In this document: positions 1 to 14,348 of the stretch, one piece after another
How the letters are laid out: every line of letters starts with the position of its first letter
Numbering within the stretch: the first letter of the stretch is position 1
Assembly: GCA_034508935.3 (NCBI GenBank)
Contig: CM067444.1
Coordinates: forward strand, 26,540,191-26,604,190
Source of the DNA: Berghia stephanieae
Lineage: Eukaryota > Mollusca > Gastropoda > Nudibranchia > Aeolidiidae
Length of the DNA: 64,000 nt
Reading direction: 5' to 3'
The notes under the pieces: model-generated
Told to the model about the DNA's origin: nothing
Database searches by the model: none
What the model saw: the letters and a program-made list of their open reading frames with translations, nothing else
Position numbers and translations under genes: made by a program

Positions 1-32
1 TGGAGTAGATCCTGCATGGCTTTTTCTTCCAT
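1..32 (-). CDS. IBTK: IBTK exon 26 (partial, runs off window)
   Basis: After acceptor TCATCAG, the phase-0 reading MEEKAMQDLL matches human IEEHAIQDLLVFYEAF. About 30 residues and the stop codon are expected to the left of the window. Confidence 0.88.
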   Translation of the reverse strand, partial: MEEKAMQDLL

Positions 33-520
33 CTGATGAAGGAAGGAAGGAAGAACAATGGTTTGTTTTTGTTTTTAAGGGTTTTACCGCGCTTGCAACA
101 CATTAAGGTCATATCAGCGCCAGTTGAAAGGAAGAAAATGGGATAGTCAAAAGTTCTAGAATTACAATTAAAGTACCCAAGAAAAAGGAAGACAAATGGG
201 AATTAGCTCAAATAAAGAACAGATATAGATTCCAAGAGCACACTATCAATGTACTTAGATCACCTAAATGTCTCATCCAAACACAAGCTCAGGTCCCCGC
301 TAAGAGGAACACACTCAAATGTTTACAAATTATATGTAAAACAAAAATAATGCAATGCATAACAGAGAGATGATTTACAAGGAAAATAATATCATCTCCC
401 AAAACTCTAACTATACATTCGACTGTTTACCTCCCAGCAAAGAACTCCGACCAGGGTCAGGACAAAACCAAGTAATCCCATTCCAAGACAAAGACAGAAA
501 GTAAATTGGAAAACAGATAT

Positions 521-551
<31 letters not shown>

Positions 552-3500
552 GCTTTTATATAGCGCAATATCCACTTAACGTGCTCAAAGCGCTTTACAA
601 GGGGTCCCTGGTCAACAGCAACATTTAACATGTAGGACGAGACATGACGCCTGTTAGGCGATATTACAATTTTTCGGACAAAGACAACGCTGTTAACGGC
701 CATGTACTCATTTTATACCTGAGTACGGTGAGAGAATGTGAGTAAAGAGTCTTTTCCAAGGACTCAACTATGCGTCGAGCGAGGCTCGAACCCAGGACCT
801 TCCGATCCGAAAGCGAGTGTCATACCACTAGACCACATAGCCGCACATAAGGGGATAAAAGACACAGTAAATGCCACCCTGCCCACTATGGAAGCAGGAA
901 CCCCACCCAGAAGGAAGGAAGAACAATGGGGTAAAAATGTTCATCTATAAATTGAAATAAAATAAAATTATATTTTATTCAACCAGAGAGAAATTACTCT
1001 TCAGGGTCTATCCTTGTAAAATATCATATAAAAACCTAGGCATCATCTAAAAAAACGAAAGGCCAACAGTAAGGATCGAGCTCAGGAATCCTAGGTGAAA
1101 GTGCAATGCCTTACCCATTAGGCCACTGTAACAGGTTTTGGATAATAAAAGACAAGAGTTAACACCATCATAAATTCAACTCTGAAAGCTACATGGTCGA
1201 TATCAACACGACAATGAAGAAGATAATATCACACAATTAAATTTATAAGAGGAAAATAATATATTCAGCATCAATGAATTAATTCATTCATTAAGTCATC
1301 CATTTCATTGGGCTAAAATTGATTGCAGGGTAAGTGCTCAACCACCAAGCTATAGGGATTGCGAGCTACAAGAAGCACCAACCTGAATCAAAGTAAGAGG
1401 TTTTTGTCTCATCTTGACTAACGTTGCCTCTTTCTCCATCTCATCCTGCATGATGTCAGTAAAATTGACCTTGGCAGTAGCCGGGGATGGTCGTGAAGGT
1501 AGCAGTGGTGGTGGGGATGTGGAACATGACAGGAAGGATGGAGGGGACGACCACTGTGCTTGCCCTTTCTGCCAAGGGTTGTCTCCCCTTGGAGAAGTAG
1601 GTTGAGTTCCTGATGCCTTGTGTGGGATGGCGATAGGGGCTGATCGGGGATGTCTGGACAAAAATTAAGAAAGATTATTTTAATTGATGAATTTCAGTCG
1701 TGTTAAAACAGAGGATATGCATAAGACTGTATGTATATATGGCAATATATAAGGTGATGCAAATTGCCATAGAACACACCGTGTCTTCCTCACAATTGCA
1801 AGGAAACAAGAAACAGGTTTATAAAATTAAAATCTGAACAAGTGTGTATGAAAGGTGCCAGACAAAGCAAGAAAAAAAATACAAGAAAAAAAACGATCCC
1901 GAAAAAAACGGAACTCGAGTCAAGGTAAACTGATTTTTTTGGAATGTTTTATTTTTCTCGTATTTTTCTTTCTTGCTTTGTCTGGCACCTTTCATACACT
2001 TTTGTTCAGATCTTAATCTTATACCAGTGCCTGCTCCCTAGTTTCTTAGATTGATAAAAGTTCCCCTTACTAATTCTTTAACTTTTCATTTACTGCTATC
2101 TTTTAAATAAAAGTTGAGCACTGTTCTGTCATGGATTCTATTTCAACAACTTTAAATCTATTAATGGAAGAAAATGGTAAAATACAAACAAATTAAAACA
2201 CTGTAAGGCTGTAAACTGAGTTCATTCAATGTCCACTCCGGTCCGTCTTGCCCTCCATTTGACCTTTCCTCTCAGTCGGTCTCTTGTTTTATCATAACAA
2301 AGTGAGTGCAACTCACTCGTTTGAGTTGCAGAACCATACAGGAATCGAACGATTTAAAACGAATTAAAATTTCTTTCAATTTCCTACCAACGAAGTAAAA
2401 CAACACACAGAGTTTCTTTGCTATTGTCTTTAGAACATCTTCGGATGATCAGTTCTCACTTAATAAATGTTTGAATAGTAATATAAACATTTTAGGTTAC
2501 ACGTAGTGTTGTTTGCCTGTATATTTCATGTGTCTGTTGTGAGTAAATTACAGAAATGTATAGCATCTATGACATACCAATTATTCACGAACAGGAGAGG
2601 AAATTGAATGCATAAGTATTACTCACCATCTCAATATGATGATATTATATCAGGATGAGGTAAATGTTGAAAACTGAATCTAAAACTGACTTTATAAAAC
2701 TTGAATAAAATCATTAGGACTTCATTAAGTAATGAACAAACATGAATATAACAGCTTTGAAAAAGAACAAAATACCAAACATAGAACGTTTCAGGATCAA
2801 AACCCTTCAATAAAAACAATAAAAATATTAATACTTCTTCTTCTTCTTCTTTCAGCCTATCCTGCATTTTGCAGGGTTGCCATAATAAAAACATGAAAAT
2901 ACATCACTTAAAATCCAGACGGACAACAGAGAAACTTATAGCTGGTCTGAATAAACCTTGCATTTTAACCAGGTGGTGAAATGGTCGAGTGGTTAAGGTA
3001 TTGCACTCTGATCTGGATGGTCCCAGGTTCGAGCCCTGCTTCAGGCACTTTCATTTTTTTTTCCTTGGGCAAGATTAACCCCCAGTTTGCTCACTTGGAC
3101 AACATGGGTGATTCATGTAATCTTGCTTAATGGATTACTTATATTCCTTCATGGAATGCCGAGGCGATGGGATCTTATGTTGCCGCTGCGAAAGGGCATG
3201 AATTTGTTGATTTTTTTTATCCAACACTTTAAACCAACCTGGAAGATTTTGTAGATGCAGGTGTCCCTGTGTGTCCTGTATGTCCCTTAGCAGCAGCTGG
3301 ACCAGGTTCGTGTTGGGTTTGATCTTGTAGCATCAAATCCCGGAATGAACTGATTACACCGCTGACAACCCCACTCACTGTACCCCTGGGAATAACACAA
3401 GGACGTAAATACGAAATATTAAGAGAGTGGAAATAGAAATAATTATTACATTGATGATGGTTCATATTTTTTTTAAATTGAGCTTTTATATAGCGCAATA

Positions 3501-5195
3501 TCCACAAAACGTGCTCGAAGCGCTTTACAAGGGGTCCCTGTCCAACAGCAACATTTAACATTTAGGACAAAACATGACGCTTGTTAGGCGATGTTATATT
3601 TTTTTTTCGGACAGGGACAACGCTATTAACGGCCAGGTACTCATTTTACACCTGAGTACTGTGAGAGAATGTGAGTAAAGAACCTTTTCCAAGGACTCAA
3701 CTATGTGCTGAGCGAGGCTCGAACCCAGGACCTTCCGATCCGAAAGCGAGTGTCATACCACAAAATCCTTGGAAAAGGGGGTCTTTTTACTAACATTCTT
3801 TCACCACACTCAGGTGTAAAATGAGTACCTGGCCGGTAACAGCCTTGTCTTTGTCCCCAAAAAAATATATTGCAAGCATCATGTCTTATCCTACTTTTGG
3901 GCTACATTAAGTGGATATTGTACAACACAACAGCTCCATTTAAAAAAAAAAATTTTTGTATTAAAAAAAGAAAATTATAATTCATTTTTCTAGAGTAAAA
4001 AAAAATTTAAAAATTGAGCTTTTATATAGCACAATATCCACTAAATGTGCTCAAAATGCTTTACAAGGGGTCCCTGACCAACAGCAACGCGTAACATGTA
4101 GAACGAAACATGACGCCTGTTAGGCGATATTACAATTTTTTTCTGACAGAGACAACGCTGTCAGCGGCCAGGTACTCATTTTACACTTCAGTACGGTGAG
4201 AGAATGTGAGTAAAGAGCCTTTTCCAAGGACTCAACTATGTGCCGAGTGAGGCTCGAACCCAGGACCTTCCGATCCAAAAGCGAGTGTCATACCACAAGA
4301 CCACATAGCCACACAAAACAGCAGTGTAAAACTTACCATGGACAGGTTGGTGATTTGGCAACCACGGGTTTGTTTTCCTTCTTATCTTGTTTTTTGCCAT
4401 CCTTTTTCTTTTTGGCATCATTGTGTTTGAGCCTGGCAAGTTGAAGAGATAACTGTTAGTGAATCCAATGGAAATGGTTATTATATATCAAAAATATATG
4501 AAGAGTGGTTTTCCAAAATTCCCTAACTCCATTCTTTCCGTTTTTGAGATATTGAGGATTATTTCCCCTAAACTTTCTCATTCCGTCTATTATGTTATCT
4601 TATTTAAACTTCAAATTAACACAAATCTAGGGAAATTCTTGTGCCAATTGATGTGTAAATAAAAATTTAACACATTGTCATCCTAAAATAAAATAACGAA
4701 TCATTTCTATTGTGATGCCTTACTCAGACCGGTTGGTTTTAAACTCATTTCTCATGATGTCTCTCAGGCTTGTAGCAGCAGCAGTTGGGATTGTAGGGCT
4801 TTTGAGTGGTGGTGGTGTGGGTGATGAAAGTGACGGTGGGACAGGACTGCTTGGTAATGTCTGGCTTGCAGAGATATGGTCTGTCTTGTCATCTGTGTCT
4901 AACTGATGGGAAGTGGTCAGTGTCTTCATCTTTGAGGTCCATATGGGCACATCCTCTGGATGAGTGGGCATGGCAGAGACCATTGAGTCCTTCTGCCTAG
5001 CCGTTTTGTCTGATCCTCTGGTCTTGGGTGCAGCCGTCTGACAAGACACAAGAAAACAATATCTCAAAAGATGCCATCACTGTTGTTTGTTTTTTTTACA
5101 AAAATCCTCATCTACTAGGAGGATTTCAGACACAATCAGTAAAGCATGACGAGATGGCGCATAAATGCATCAATAAAACATTGTCCATCATAGTT

Positions 5196-5232
<37 letters not shown>

Positions 5233-5328
5233 TAATAATAATAATAATAAATAATATACAGCACTTGTATAGCGCATAACCATGACTAGGCTTGCTCGAT
5301 GTGCTTCACAGTTTTGAGAATGACAATC

Positions 5329-5374
<46 letters not shown>

Positions 5375-8300
5375 AATACACAAACAGACACACTTTCAGT
5401 TATTACTAAAAAAAACTACAAAAACAAAACAAACAAAAAACAACATCTATATCAAATAAATGTGAAATATTGACAGTAACTTTAAAATATGTTGTTTTTT
5501 TTTTTATGAATAGCCCTGGGAAGATTGTTCCATATTTGAGGATCATGTGTTGAAAACAATCTCAACCATAAAATAAATAATTTGATTTGTTGTTTACTTG
5601 AAGTTTAGTGTGGTCAGATAAAGACTGTAGCATTCTAGATGGAGAATTGACATGTATGAATTCAGTGATACCTGGCCAGTAACAGCATTGCCGTGGTCCC
5701 CCAAAAAATATTACAAGCATCACGTCTCATCCTACATGTAAAAAAAAACAAACAAAGTAGTCCTTCAGATCATTGGGCCCATGGAGCCGGAGTTTATCCC
5801 GGTTTCAATTGCTTGCTATCCTTTGGATAGGATGCTAGTCTATTGCAAAGTACTTTCCGCCAAATCTAACAGACTCAGCTACCCATTCACTGCAGGGTGG
5901 ATAGGAGGGTCAGAAAAAATCTCAACTGCACCCGGGATCGATCTCAGTCCCTTTGCGTGTGTGAAGCGAGTGTTCTACCAACTGAGCTATCGGGACCCCC
6001 AACCTACATGTAAAGTTCTGTTATAACTTTGGTTTGTATTTGAAAAGGTGATCTGATGGCTTGTTTTCCAAATTTTTTCCTTTTCTTTATTCCCTACCTT
6101 AACACATTCTTGGGGGCAGTGTGGCTCAGCGGTATGGTCTTTGATTCGTGCCCAAAAGGTACCGAGTTCGATCACCCGCGACTGCACTGTGTGGCCTTGA
6201 GCGAGACACCTCGCCCTAGCTCAATTTGCGGTGCTGCACTGCGGCTGACGCCTGAGTTATTTCAGTCTTCCCTTGGAATAGACCCTAGAGACAATTTGCC
6301 CCTAGGGGATAAATAAAGGGAGTTTTTTATTTCATTATCTAAATTTTAAATATTAAATCTTGACTTACCGTGTTATCTTCTCCAACGTGTTTGTCTTTCC
6401 ACTCCATCATTGTCACAGCCACATCTTCTGACTTGCCACCAACGTCAGAGCCGATAGACATCTGTCGACTCCTGCGCCTGGACTGACTTGGGTTGTCTGA
6501 CGATATGATTGGCTGTATACTCTGGTGTCCATCCGATTCGCTCACGCTCTTGATTCGCTTTGCCCGTTTTTTGGCTGATGTCGACTTCCTGGTGGATTCC
6601 GATGTCCCATCCTGAGGGTTCGAGTCTTGGTTTTGATATTCTGCCACAAGACTGTCCAAGTAAGTTTGGTCCAAGATATCACTGGACGGGGTCAACACTC
6701 TGTATGCCACGTTTGGCATCTGGGGTGGTAGACATGACAATCAAGAAATCAGAATGAGTATGAATATAATAGAAAAACTGGGAAGTTTTAAAGGTTGTCT
6801 CAGTTATCAGCAATTCTATAATTATGAGTCATTTTTCAAATAAATTAGTTGGGAATACATTACAATAAATTTACCACAAATTAACTACTACGTTACAATA
6901 AATCTACAACAAATAAACTTAGAGTGAATACATTACAATAAAGATACCACAAATAAACTACTAGTGAATACATTACTATAAATCTACCTTGAATAAACCA
7001 GTCGTGAATACGTTACAATAAATCTACCACAAATAAACTGGTAGTGAATACATTACAATAAATCTACCACGAATAAACTAGTAATTAATACATTACAATA
7101 AATCTACCACAAACCAACTGTGAATACATTACAATAAAGCTACCACAAATAAACTAGGAGTGAATACATTACAATAAATCTACCACAAACTAGTAATGAA
7201 TTCATTACAATAAATCTACCACGAATAATCTACTAATGAATATAATACAATAAATCTACCACAAACTACTAATGAATACCACAAACAAACCAGTAATGAA
7301 TACATTACAATAAATCATCCATTTTACTCACCGTAGACCTATAGTAATCTGTCAGTTCTTGTAACGTCTCTTCACTCAATACCTCCATAATCCTGGTACA
7401 ACAAAATAAAGAAAAGACAACTTTCAAGTCTGTGATAATCATAAAATCACATGAAATCATTTCTAATTAAAACAATGATAACAACAACAACAGTTAGGGG
7501 AAGTGTGACTCAGCGGTACAGTCTTTGTTTGTACCCAAAAGTTACAAGTTCGGCCATCCGTTACTGTGCTGTGTGACTATGAGCAAGTCACCTCACCCTA
7601 GCTCAATTTTCGGCACTGCACTGCGGCTGATGCCTGGGTTATTCCAGTCTTCCCTTGGAATAGACCCCCCAAGACAAATTTCCCCTATGAGATGAATTAA
7701 GGGAATTTTATTATATTTTTCATCATTATTAATAAAACAGTTCTAACACCAACAACAACAATATTTTATTTTTAAAGAACCTAGCATCCACTTCCAAAGG
7801 AAGCTATTGAGCATTAAATCATTAAATTATGTTATGCTGCCGGGGTCCCAAAAGTATGGAACAAATTAGATAAAAGAACATAAAGGCACCTCCGCGCTCA
7901 GTAATTTAAGAAAACTTTTGACAACATTCCTATTCAGACAAGCTTTCGAGTAGGAATAGTACTTTCGTTTTGTCTTACCTTTTGTGTTTGTATGTGTAGC
8001 ACCTTAGAACTTTTTGTGGATTCCTTGCGTTATATAAATAAATTATTACATTACATTAAATTACATTTATATGTATGGGGTAACATTATAAAATCAATTA
8101 TATGAAACACATGCAGTGATGTGGTGACAGTTCATTGGGTTTTAGATTACAGAAATCATTTAAAGAGAATATCCTTACCTAGCCTCCAGTACAGCAGACA
8201 GATTGAAAGAGACAAATTGTTGACATGTTTCCTTGAGTTGGTCAGCGTTGTATACACTGGAGAATTCCAGAAACTCTGATACATTCTTAAAGGATACTGG

Positions 8301-11300
8301 AAAATGATAATATAATGAATCAATGTAAAAATTAAAACACCAAGATTCAATAAGTTACGAATGATTTTTAAAAAGCATGTGATATAAATAGAAAATAAAA
8401 ATCAAGTCGAGCTGTTATGTTTTGAAAAATTAAGAGAGAGAAAATAGGTTCAGTGAGCTATCATTAAAAATAATTTGCAGATCCAAAAAAAAAGTTATTT
8501 AATGTCAACTCCAATAGCCCTATTATCTCAACCACATCATTTTTTAAAATCCCTTATTATAACTGCTCAACCACATCCTAAGTTATTCTAATGCTGTGAA
8601 TTACTTTATAACAGATCAAAGGTCACCCATCCAAAGTGACAAATTCATTTTGCTGGCTAAAGGTGCCTTCATTTCATCAAACAATCATTGTCCACGTACT
8701 TACCGATGTTGGCCAAAGCCACCTCACACAATTCCTTGAGTCCTCGAGACAACAGCTGATCTGAAAGAACCATGACCTCATACAAGAGTTTGACATCCGA
8801 GCAATCTGGGAAGTGGATATTACATATCAAATCAAATACGTCTGATGTACCAATTTATAGCATATCATAGGTCATAGGTCATATGTCACTGAAACAGATG
8901 ACCAGATGACATTTTATGCATTATCTCTATCACAATTATTAGATGAAAGAGTATTGAAATTTTATGCATTATCTCTATCACATTCATTAGATGAAGGGAT
9001 ATTTGACATTTTATGCATTATCTCTATCACATTCATTAGATGAAGGGATATTTGACATTTTATGCATTATCTCTATCACATTCATTAGATGAAGGAGTAT
9101 TTGACATTTTATGCATTATCTCTATCACAATTATTAGATGAAAGAGTATTTGACATTTTATGCATTATCTCTATCACATTCATTAGATGAAAGAGTATTT
9201 GAAATTTTATGCATTATCTCTATCACATTCATTAGATGAAGGGATATTTGACATTTTATGCATTATCTCTATCACATTCATTAGATGAAGGGATATTTGA
9301 CATTTTATGCATTATCTCTATCACATTCATTAGATGAAGGAGTATTTGACATTTTATGCATTATCTCTATCACAATTATTAGATGAAAGAGTATTTGACA
9401 TTTTATGCATTATCTCTATCACATTCATTAGATGAAAGAGTATTTGAAATTTTATGCATTATCTCTATCACATTCATTAGATGAAGGGATATTTGACATT
9501 TTATGCATTATCTCTATCACATTCATTAGATGAAGGGATATTTGACATTTTATGCATTATCTCTATCACATTCATTAGATGAAGGAGTATTTGACATTTT
9601 ATGCATTATCTCTATCACAATTATTAGATGAAAGAGTATTTGACATTTTATGCATTATCTCTATCACATTCATTAGATGAAGGGATGTTTGACATTTTAT
9701 GCATTATCTCTATCACATTCATTAGATGAAGGAGTATTTGACAATTTATGCATTATCTCTAATACAATCATTAGATGAAGGAGTATTCCAATATTTTCAC
9801 AAGACTTCAAACAGAATTTAAAATCAAAATATTTAAGTTTTTTTTTTTTTTTAAACAAACAAAAAAAAACATAAAATATAAATCATTTTGCTTTGACATC
9901 TTCCACGTTTCTCCTCCTTACAGCAAGTCAAAAACGATTGAAATACATCTATTTGATAAAATATGTTCAGGTTGAAAACAATATTCAGAGTGAAAAATGT
10001 CCATATATTTATGTGGTCTTGTGGTATGACACTCGCTTTCGGATCGGAAGGTCCTGGGTTCGAGCCTCACTCGGCGCATAGTTGAGTCCTTGGGAAAGAC
10101 TCTTACTCACATTCTCTCACCATACTCAGGTGTAAAATGAGTACCTGGCCGTTAACAGCATTGTCTCTGTCTGAAAAATTGTAATATCGCCTAATAGGCG
10201 TCGTGTCTAGTCCTACATGTTAAGTGTTGCTGTTGGTCAGGGACCTCTTGTAAAGTGCTTTGAGCACATTAAGTGGATATTGCGCAACATAAAAAAAGCT
10301 AATTTTTTCATTGTTATTTTACTGTGATTAAAGTGATACCAACCCACGAGTTGTTGGGCTTCATCTGTGTAGATATAATCTATCAGGATTTCAAAGGCCT
10401 CTCCGGGTACAGGGAAGGTCAGGCATGTTGTCTGCTTCGACTGTTGAAAACAAAGTTTGTTGAAAAGTAAGAGTTACATAGGATGAGTATCATACTACGA
10501 GAAAGCACCAATAACTGTGATTGAGAGTTGTTTAGATTGGTATTTGAAATATACATAAAGAGAAATATAACATTAAATTAGTATTTAACATAATGAAATG
10601 TGAGCCCAAATCTAAAATAAATGAATGAATAAATAAATGCACACATTTAGACAGTATGACTCACTCCTAAGACCTCGGACGTTTATGTACACAAAAATGC
10701 CTTTTTTCTCGGCTCAGTGTGTTTTGTTTTTGTTTTTGTTTTTAAGAGTTTTACAGCGCTTGCAACACATTTAGGTCATATCAGCACCAGTAAAAAGGAA
10801 GAAAATTGGATAGTAAAAGAGGAATACACTCAAATGTTTACAAATCATATGTTAAAATAAAAAATAACAATACATAACAGAGTGATGATTTACAAGGGAA
10901 AAAAATAATCTCCCAAAACTATAACTATACATTCGATTGTTTCCCTCCCAGCTAAGGAACTCTGGCCACGGTCAGAACAAGACTAAGTAATCTCGTTCCA
11001 CGACAAAGCCAGAAAGCAATTTGGAAAACAGATATAGGAGGATAGGAGAGACAGTAAGTGCCTCCCTGGCCACTATTGGAGGTCAGGAACCCCGCCAAGT
11101 TATAATCAGTTGCCTACCTCCACCCATCCTGTGGCAAACATGCTGTAGAAATACTCTAGACGTGATGCAAGAATACACTTGTGGCATGGAATTTCCTTGT
11201 CGTCTGCCGTCACAATAGTTACATCACTTAGACCAATACTGAGGGTAGAATGGCAAACGTGTGTGAGGGATGGGGGGGGGGGGGTAGAGGGAGATAGAAA

Positions 11301-11301
11301 A

Positions 11302-11344
<43 letters not shown>

Positions 11345-11817
11345 GAGAGAGAGAGTGAGAGAGAGAGAAAGAGAGAGAAAAGACAGAGATAGATTGATAG
11401 AGAGAGAGAGAGATGAAGATAGATAGAGATGGGAGAGAGAGAGAGAGGGGGGAGGAGAGAGAGAGAGAGGGAGAGAGAGGGGAGATAAGAGAGAGAGATA
11501 GAGAGAGAGGAGAGGGGGGATAGAGGAGAGAAGGAGAGAGATATGAGATAGAGTAGAGAGAGAGAGGGGAGAGAGGGAGAGAGAGGGGGGGGGGAGAGGG
11601 AGAGAGAAGAGAGAGAGGAGAGGGGAGGGAGAGGAAGAGATAGAGAGAGATAGAGAGAGAGAGAGAGTAGAGATGAGAGAGAGAGATGAGAAGAGAAGAG
11701 AGAGAGGAGAGGGAGAGAGAGAGAGAGAGAGAGAGGAAGGGAGGAGAGAGAGAGAGATAGATAGATAGATAGAAGATAGATAGATAGATAGAGAGATAGA
11801 AGAGGAAGAGAGAATAG

Positions 11818-11884
<67 letters not shown>

Positions 11885-11941
11885 TAGATAGGAGAGAGAG
11901 AGATGAGAGATGAGAGAGATGAAGAGAAAAGAGAGAGTGAG

Positions 11942-11975
<34 letters not shown>

Positions 11976-14193
11976 GAGAGAGAAAGAAAGGGTTTTGAGA
12001 GATGTTAGCTTTTGATTCACTTTGTTTTACATTATACAAATGATCAAACACTTTACAGCGTGCAAATGTAATAGTATTGAACTGAATATAACCCCGTAGG
12101 CCTTAAACTATGATCGTCATGAGTAATATTTTCATGTGTATCTATCTTACACTAAGATAGATTACAATGAGAAAGTGATGAATTACAAATAGTTTCACTC
12201 CCCTTTGTTAAGTCATTTGAGTCATTTTTACTCCCTTTATTTTACTTTACAATTTAACTCTTAAACAATGCATTCAAAATGCATTAAAATAACACTGACT
12301 CAATGGTAGATATAAAAAATAGTCCAGGATGAACGAATCTCTCCCAGTCATCACCAAAACTCCCAGCCAATATTTCTCTTTAGATACATGGAATTTAAAC
12401 AGTCTTGAGGTAGTTACATTATATTTTTTTAAAGTGTTTTTTAACTTACAAGCTCAACCTGTCAAAATGAAAAGTATCTTTGTCAAGTGGACTGTCCAAT
12501 GAAATGACACCGTCTGTACATCTGACTTGATTCAATCTGGGGACATAAACGAATATATTCTAGATTTAACTCTCTCCTTACCAGCCTTTTCCGGATTTTC
12601 TCCAAAACGTCACACCCAGTTATACAAAAATAGATTTATTTCATTCAAACACAAAATCTGTCAGTTCTTGCTATACATACTTTTTGTTTGCTAAACGAGC
12701 TCTTCAACACAATGTTAATATATGTTAACTATAGCAAACATTTTTGTTCAAATATGATGTACAAAAGAAATTAGAACGAGAATAATGTTGGCTGCATCGT
12801 AACGAATGTGACGATTTTCCTATGGGTGGTTAAAGGGAAAGGCTGATCAATGACTCGAGCATAAAAGGATTGGTAAAGTAATGGTTCAATTTGACTTCCT
12901 GGAAGGTATGGGGCAGTGTGGCTCAGCTTCATACCCGAAGGGTACCGAGTTCGATCACCCGCCGCTGAGCTGTGTGGCCTTGAGCAAGTCACCTCGCCCT
13001 AGCTCAATTTGCAGCGCTGCACTGCAGCTGCTGCCTGGGTTATTCCGGTTTCCCCTTGAAATAGACCCTAGAGAGAAATTAATCCTATGGTATGAATAAA
13101 GGTAGATTTTTTTGTTTTTTTTTTTAATTTATTTTGAACACAACATTGTTTTATATCTTTTTTGTAAATGATGGGTAGGGTCTTTCTCACTTTCCCATGT
13201 CAGAATCAAAATCATTGAAACTTGATCTATTTCTCTCAAATCATTAAGTATAAAAAAACTTTCTGTAGGTAATTCAACAGCAATGCTCCTATTTGATATG
13301 GTAAGAGGTTTACCTCTCTGATAAGTTTTTGATGCCAAGTTTTTGAGCGCTTCCTGTAATATTTTCACAGGGTCCTTGGACTGATGAGACTCCTTGCCCT
13401 TTCCACTCTTCTTCCTCTTCTGCTCCACCACAAATGCAGAAGTCTGCCTGTCCAATCCAACATCCTCCTCCATTTTATTGTTTTTCATATTATTGGTTTT
13501 TCGTCCCTGTTTATCGTCTCTCGGGTTAGCAGTCCTCAGGTTCAATTTAACCTGATATCCTGGCTGTAGTGGAAAGATATAACATTTATGATGATAAATG
13601 AGAGAGGGAGGGGGTGGGGGAACAAGGTGGACAAGAGGTTAAAAGCATTTCACTAAGACCCAGAGGTCCTGGATTCAAGCATTGCTTCAAACACTTCTGT
13701 TTCTTTCCCTGGGTAAGATTATTTTCCCCCAAACTGCTCATTTGAACAAAAAGGATGATTAGATTCATGTTGACATCAGATTATTGTTTGATGTATTGTC
13801 AACAGATAATGGAATGCCTAGGTGACAGCATCTAACAATGCTGTGCAGAAGGACGTAATTCTTATTATATAAAATCAGATATAAAATAGTATTTTCAAGT
13901 TTTAAAAAAAGTAAAAATTCAAGCCTGTTAAGCTGGACAATAGCAATTTTTATGTCAACATTCAGATATAAGGCTGGCATGTCTCAAAATACTCCAGCTC
14001 CATGGACCTAATGGCTCGGAAGGACTACTTTTTTTTTTACTTCAGGTCTAGCCTCTACCCAGTAAGCCACCAGGACCCCAAATAGAAAATGTACCATAAA
14101 AACTAAGTCATTCTTTTTCATGTAAAAAGCTTTGAGCACGTTTAGTGGATATTGCGCTATATAAAAGCTCGAATTGTTATTATTATTATTATA

Positions 14194-14227
<34 letters not shown>

Positions 14228-14251
14228 TATTGTTATTATTTTATTATCTAA

Positions 14252-14348
<97 letters not shown>

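Noticed and set aside
2245-2640. Stretch with balanced composition in the intron between exons 25 and 24, considered as an extra IBTK exon
   Set aside because: No homology to the IBTK tail, and exon phases already join without it.
5950-6000. tRNA-like GCTCAGTTGGTAGA sequence on the minus strand
   Set aside because: Head of a family-D SINE.
8908-9788. CRISPR-like array (regular 49-bp repeats)
   Set aside because: There are no unique spacers. Whole units are repeated, and the setting is a eukaryotic intron.
10021-10080. tRNA gene-like sequence with box B
   Set aside because: It is the head of a family-A SINE. The acceptor stem does not close, and the same head recurs in more than fifteen copies followed by the same body.
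11106-12051. Two long open frames (about 300 and 275 codons) of Ser/Leu/Tyr/Ile repeats on the minus strand
   Set aside because: They are translations of the GA/GATA tract. Only the last about 40 codons before 11118 are real (IBTK exon 16).
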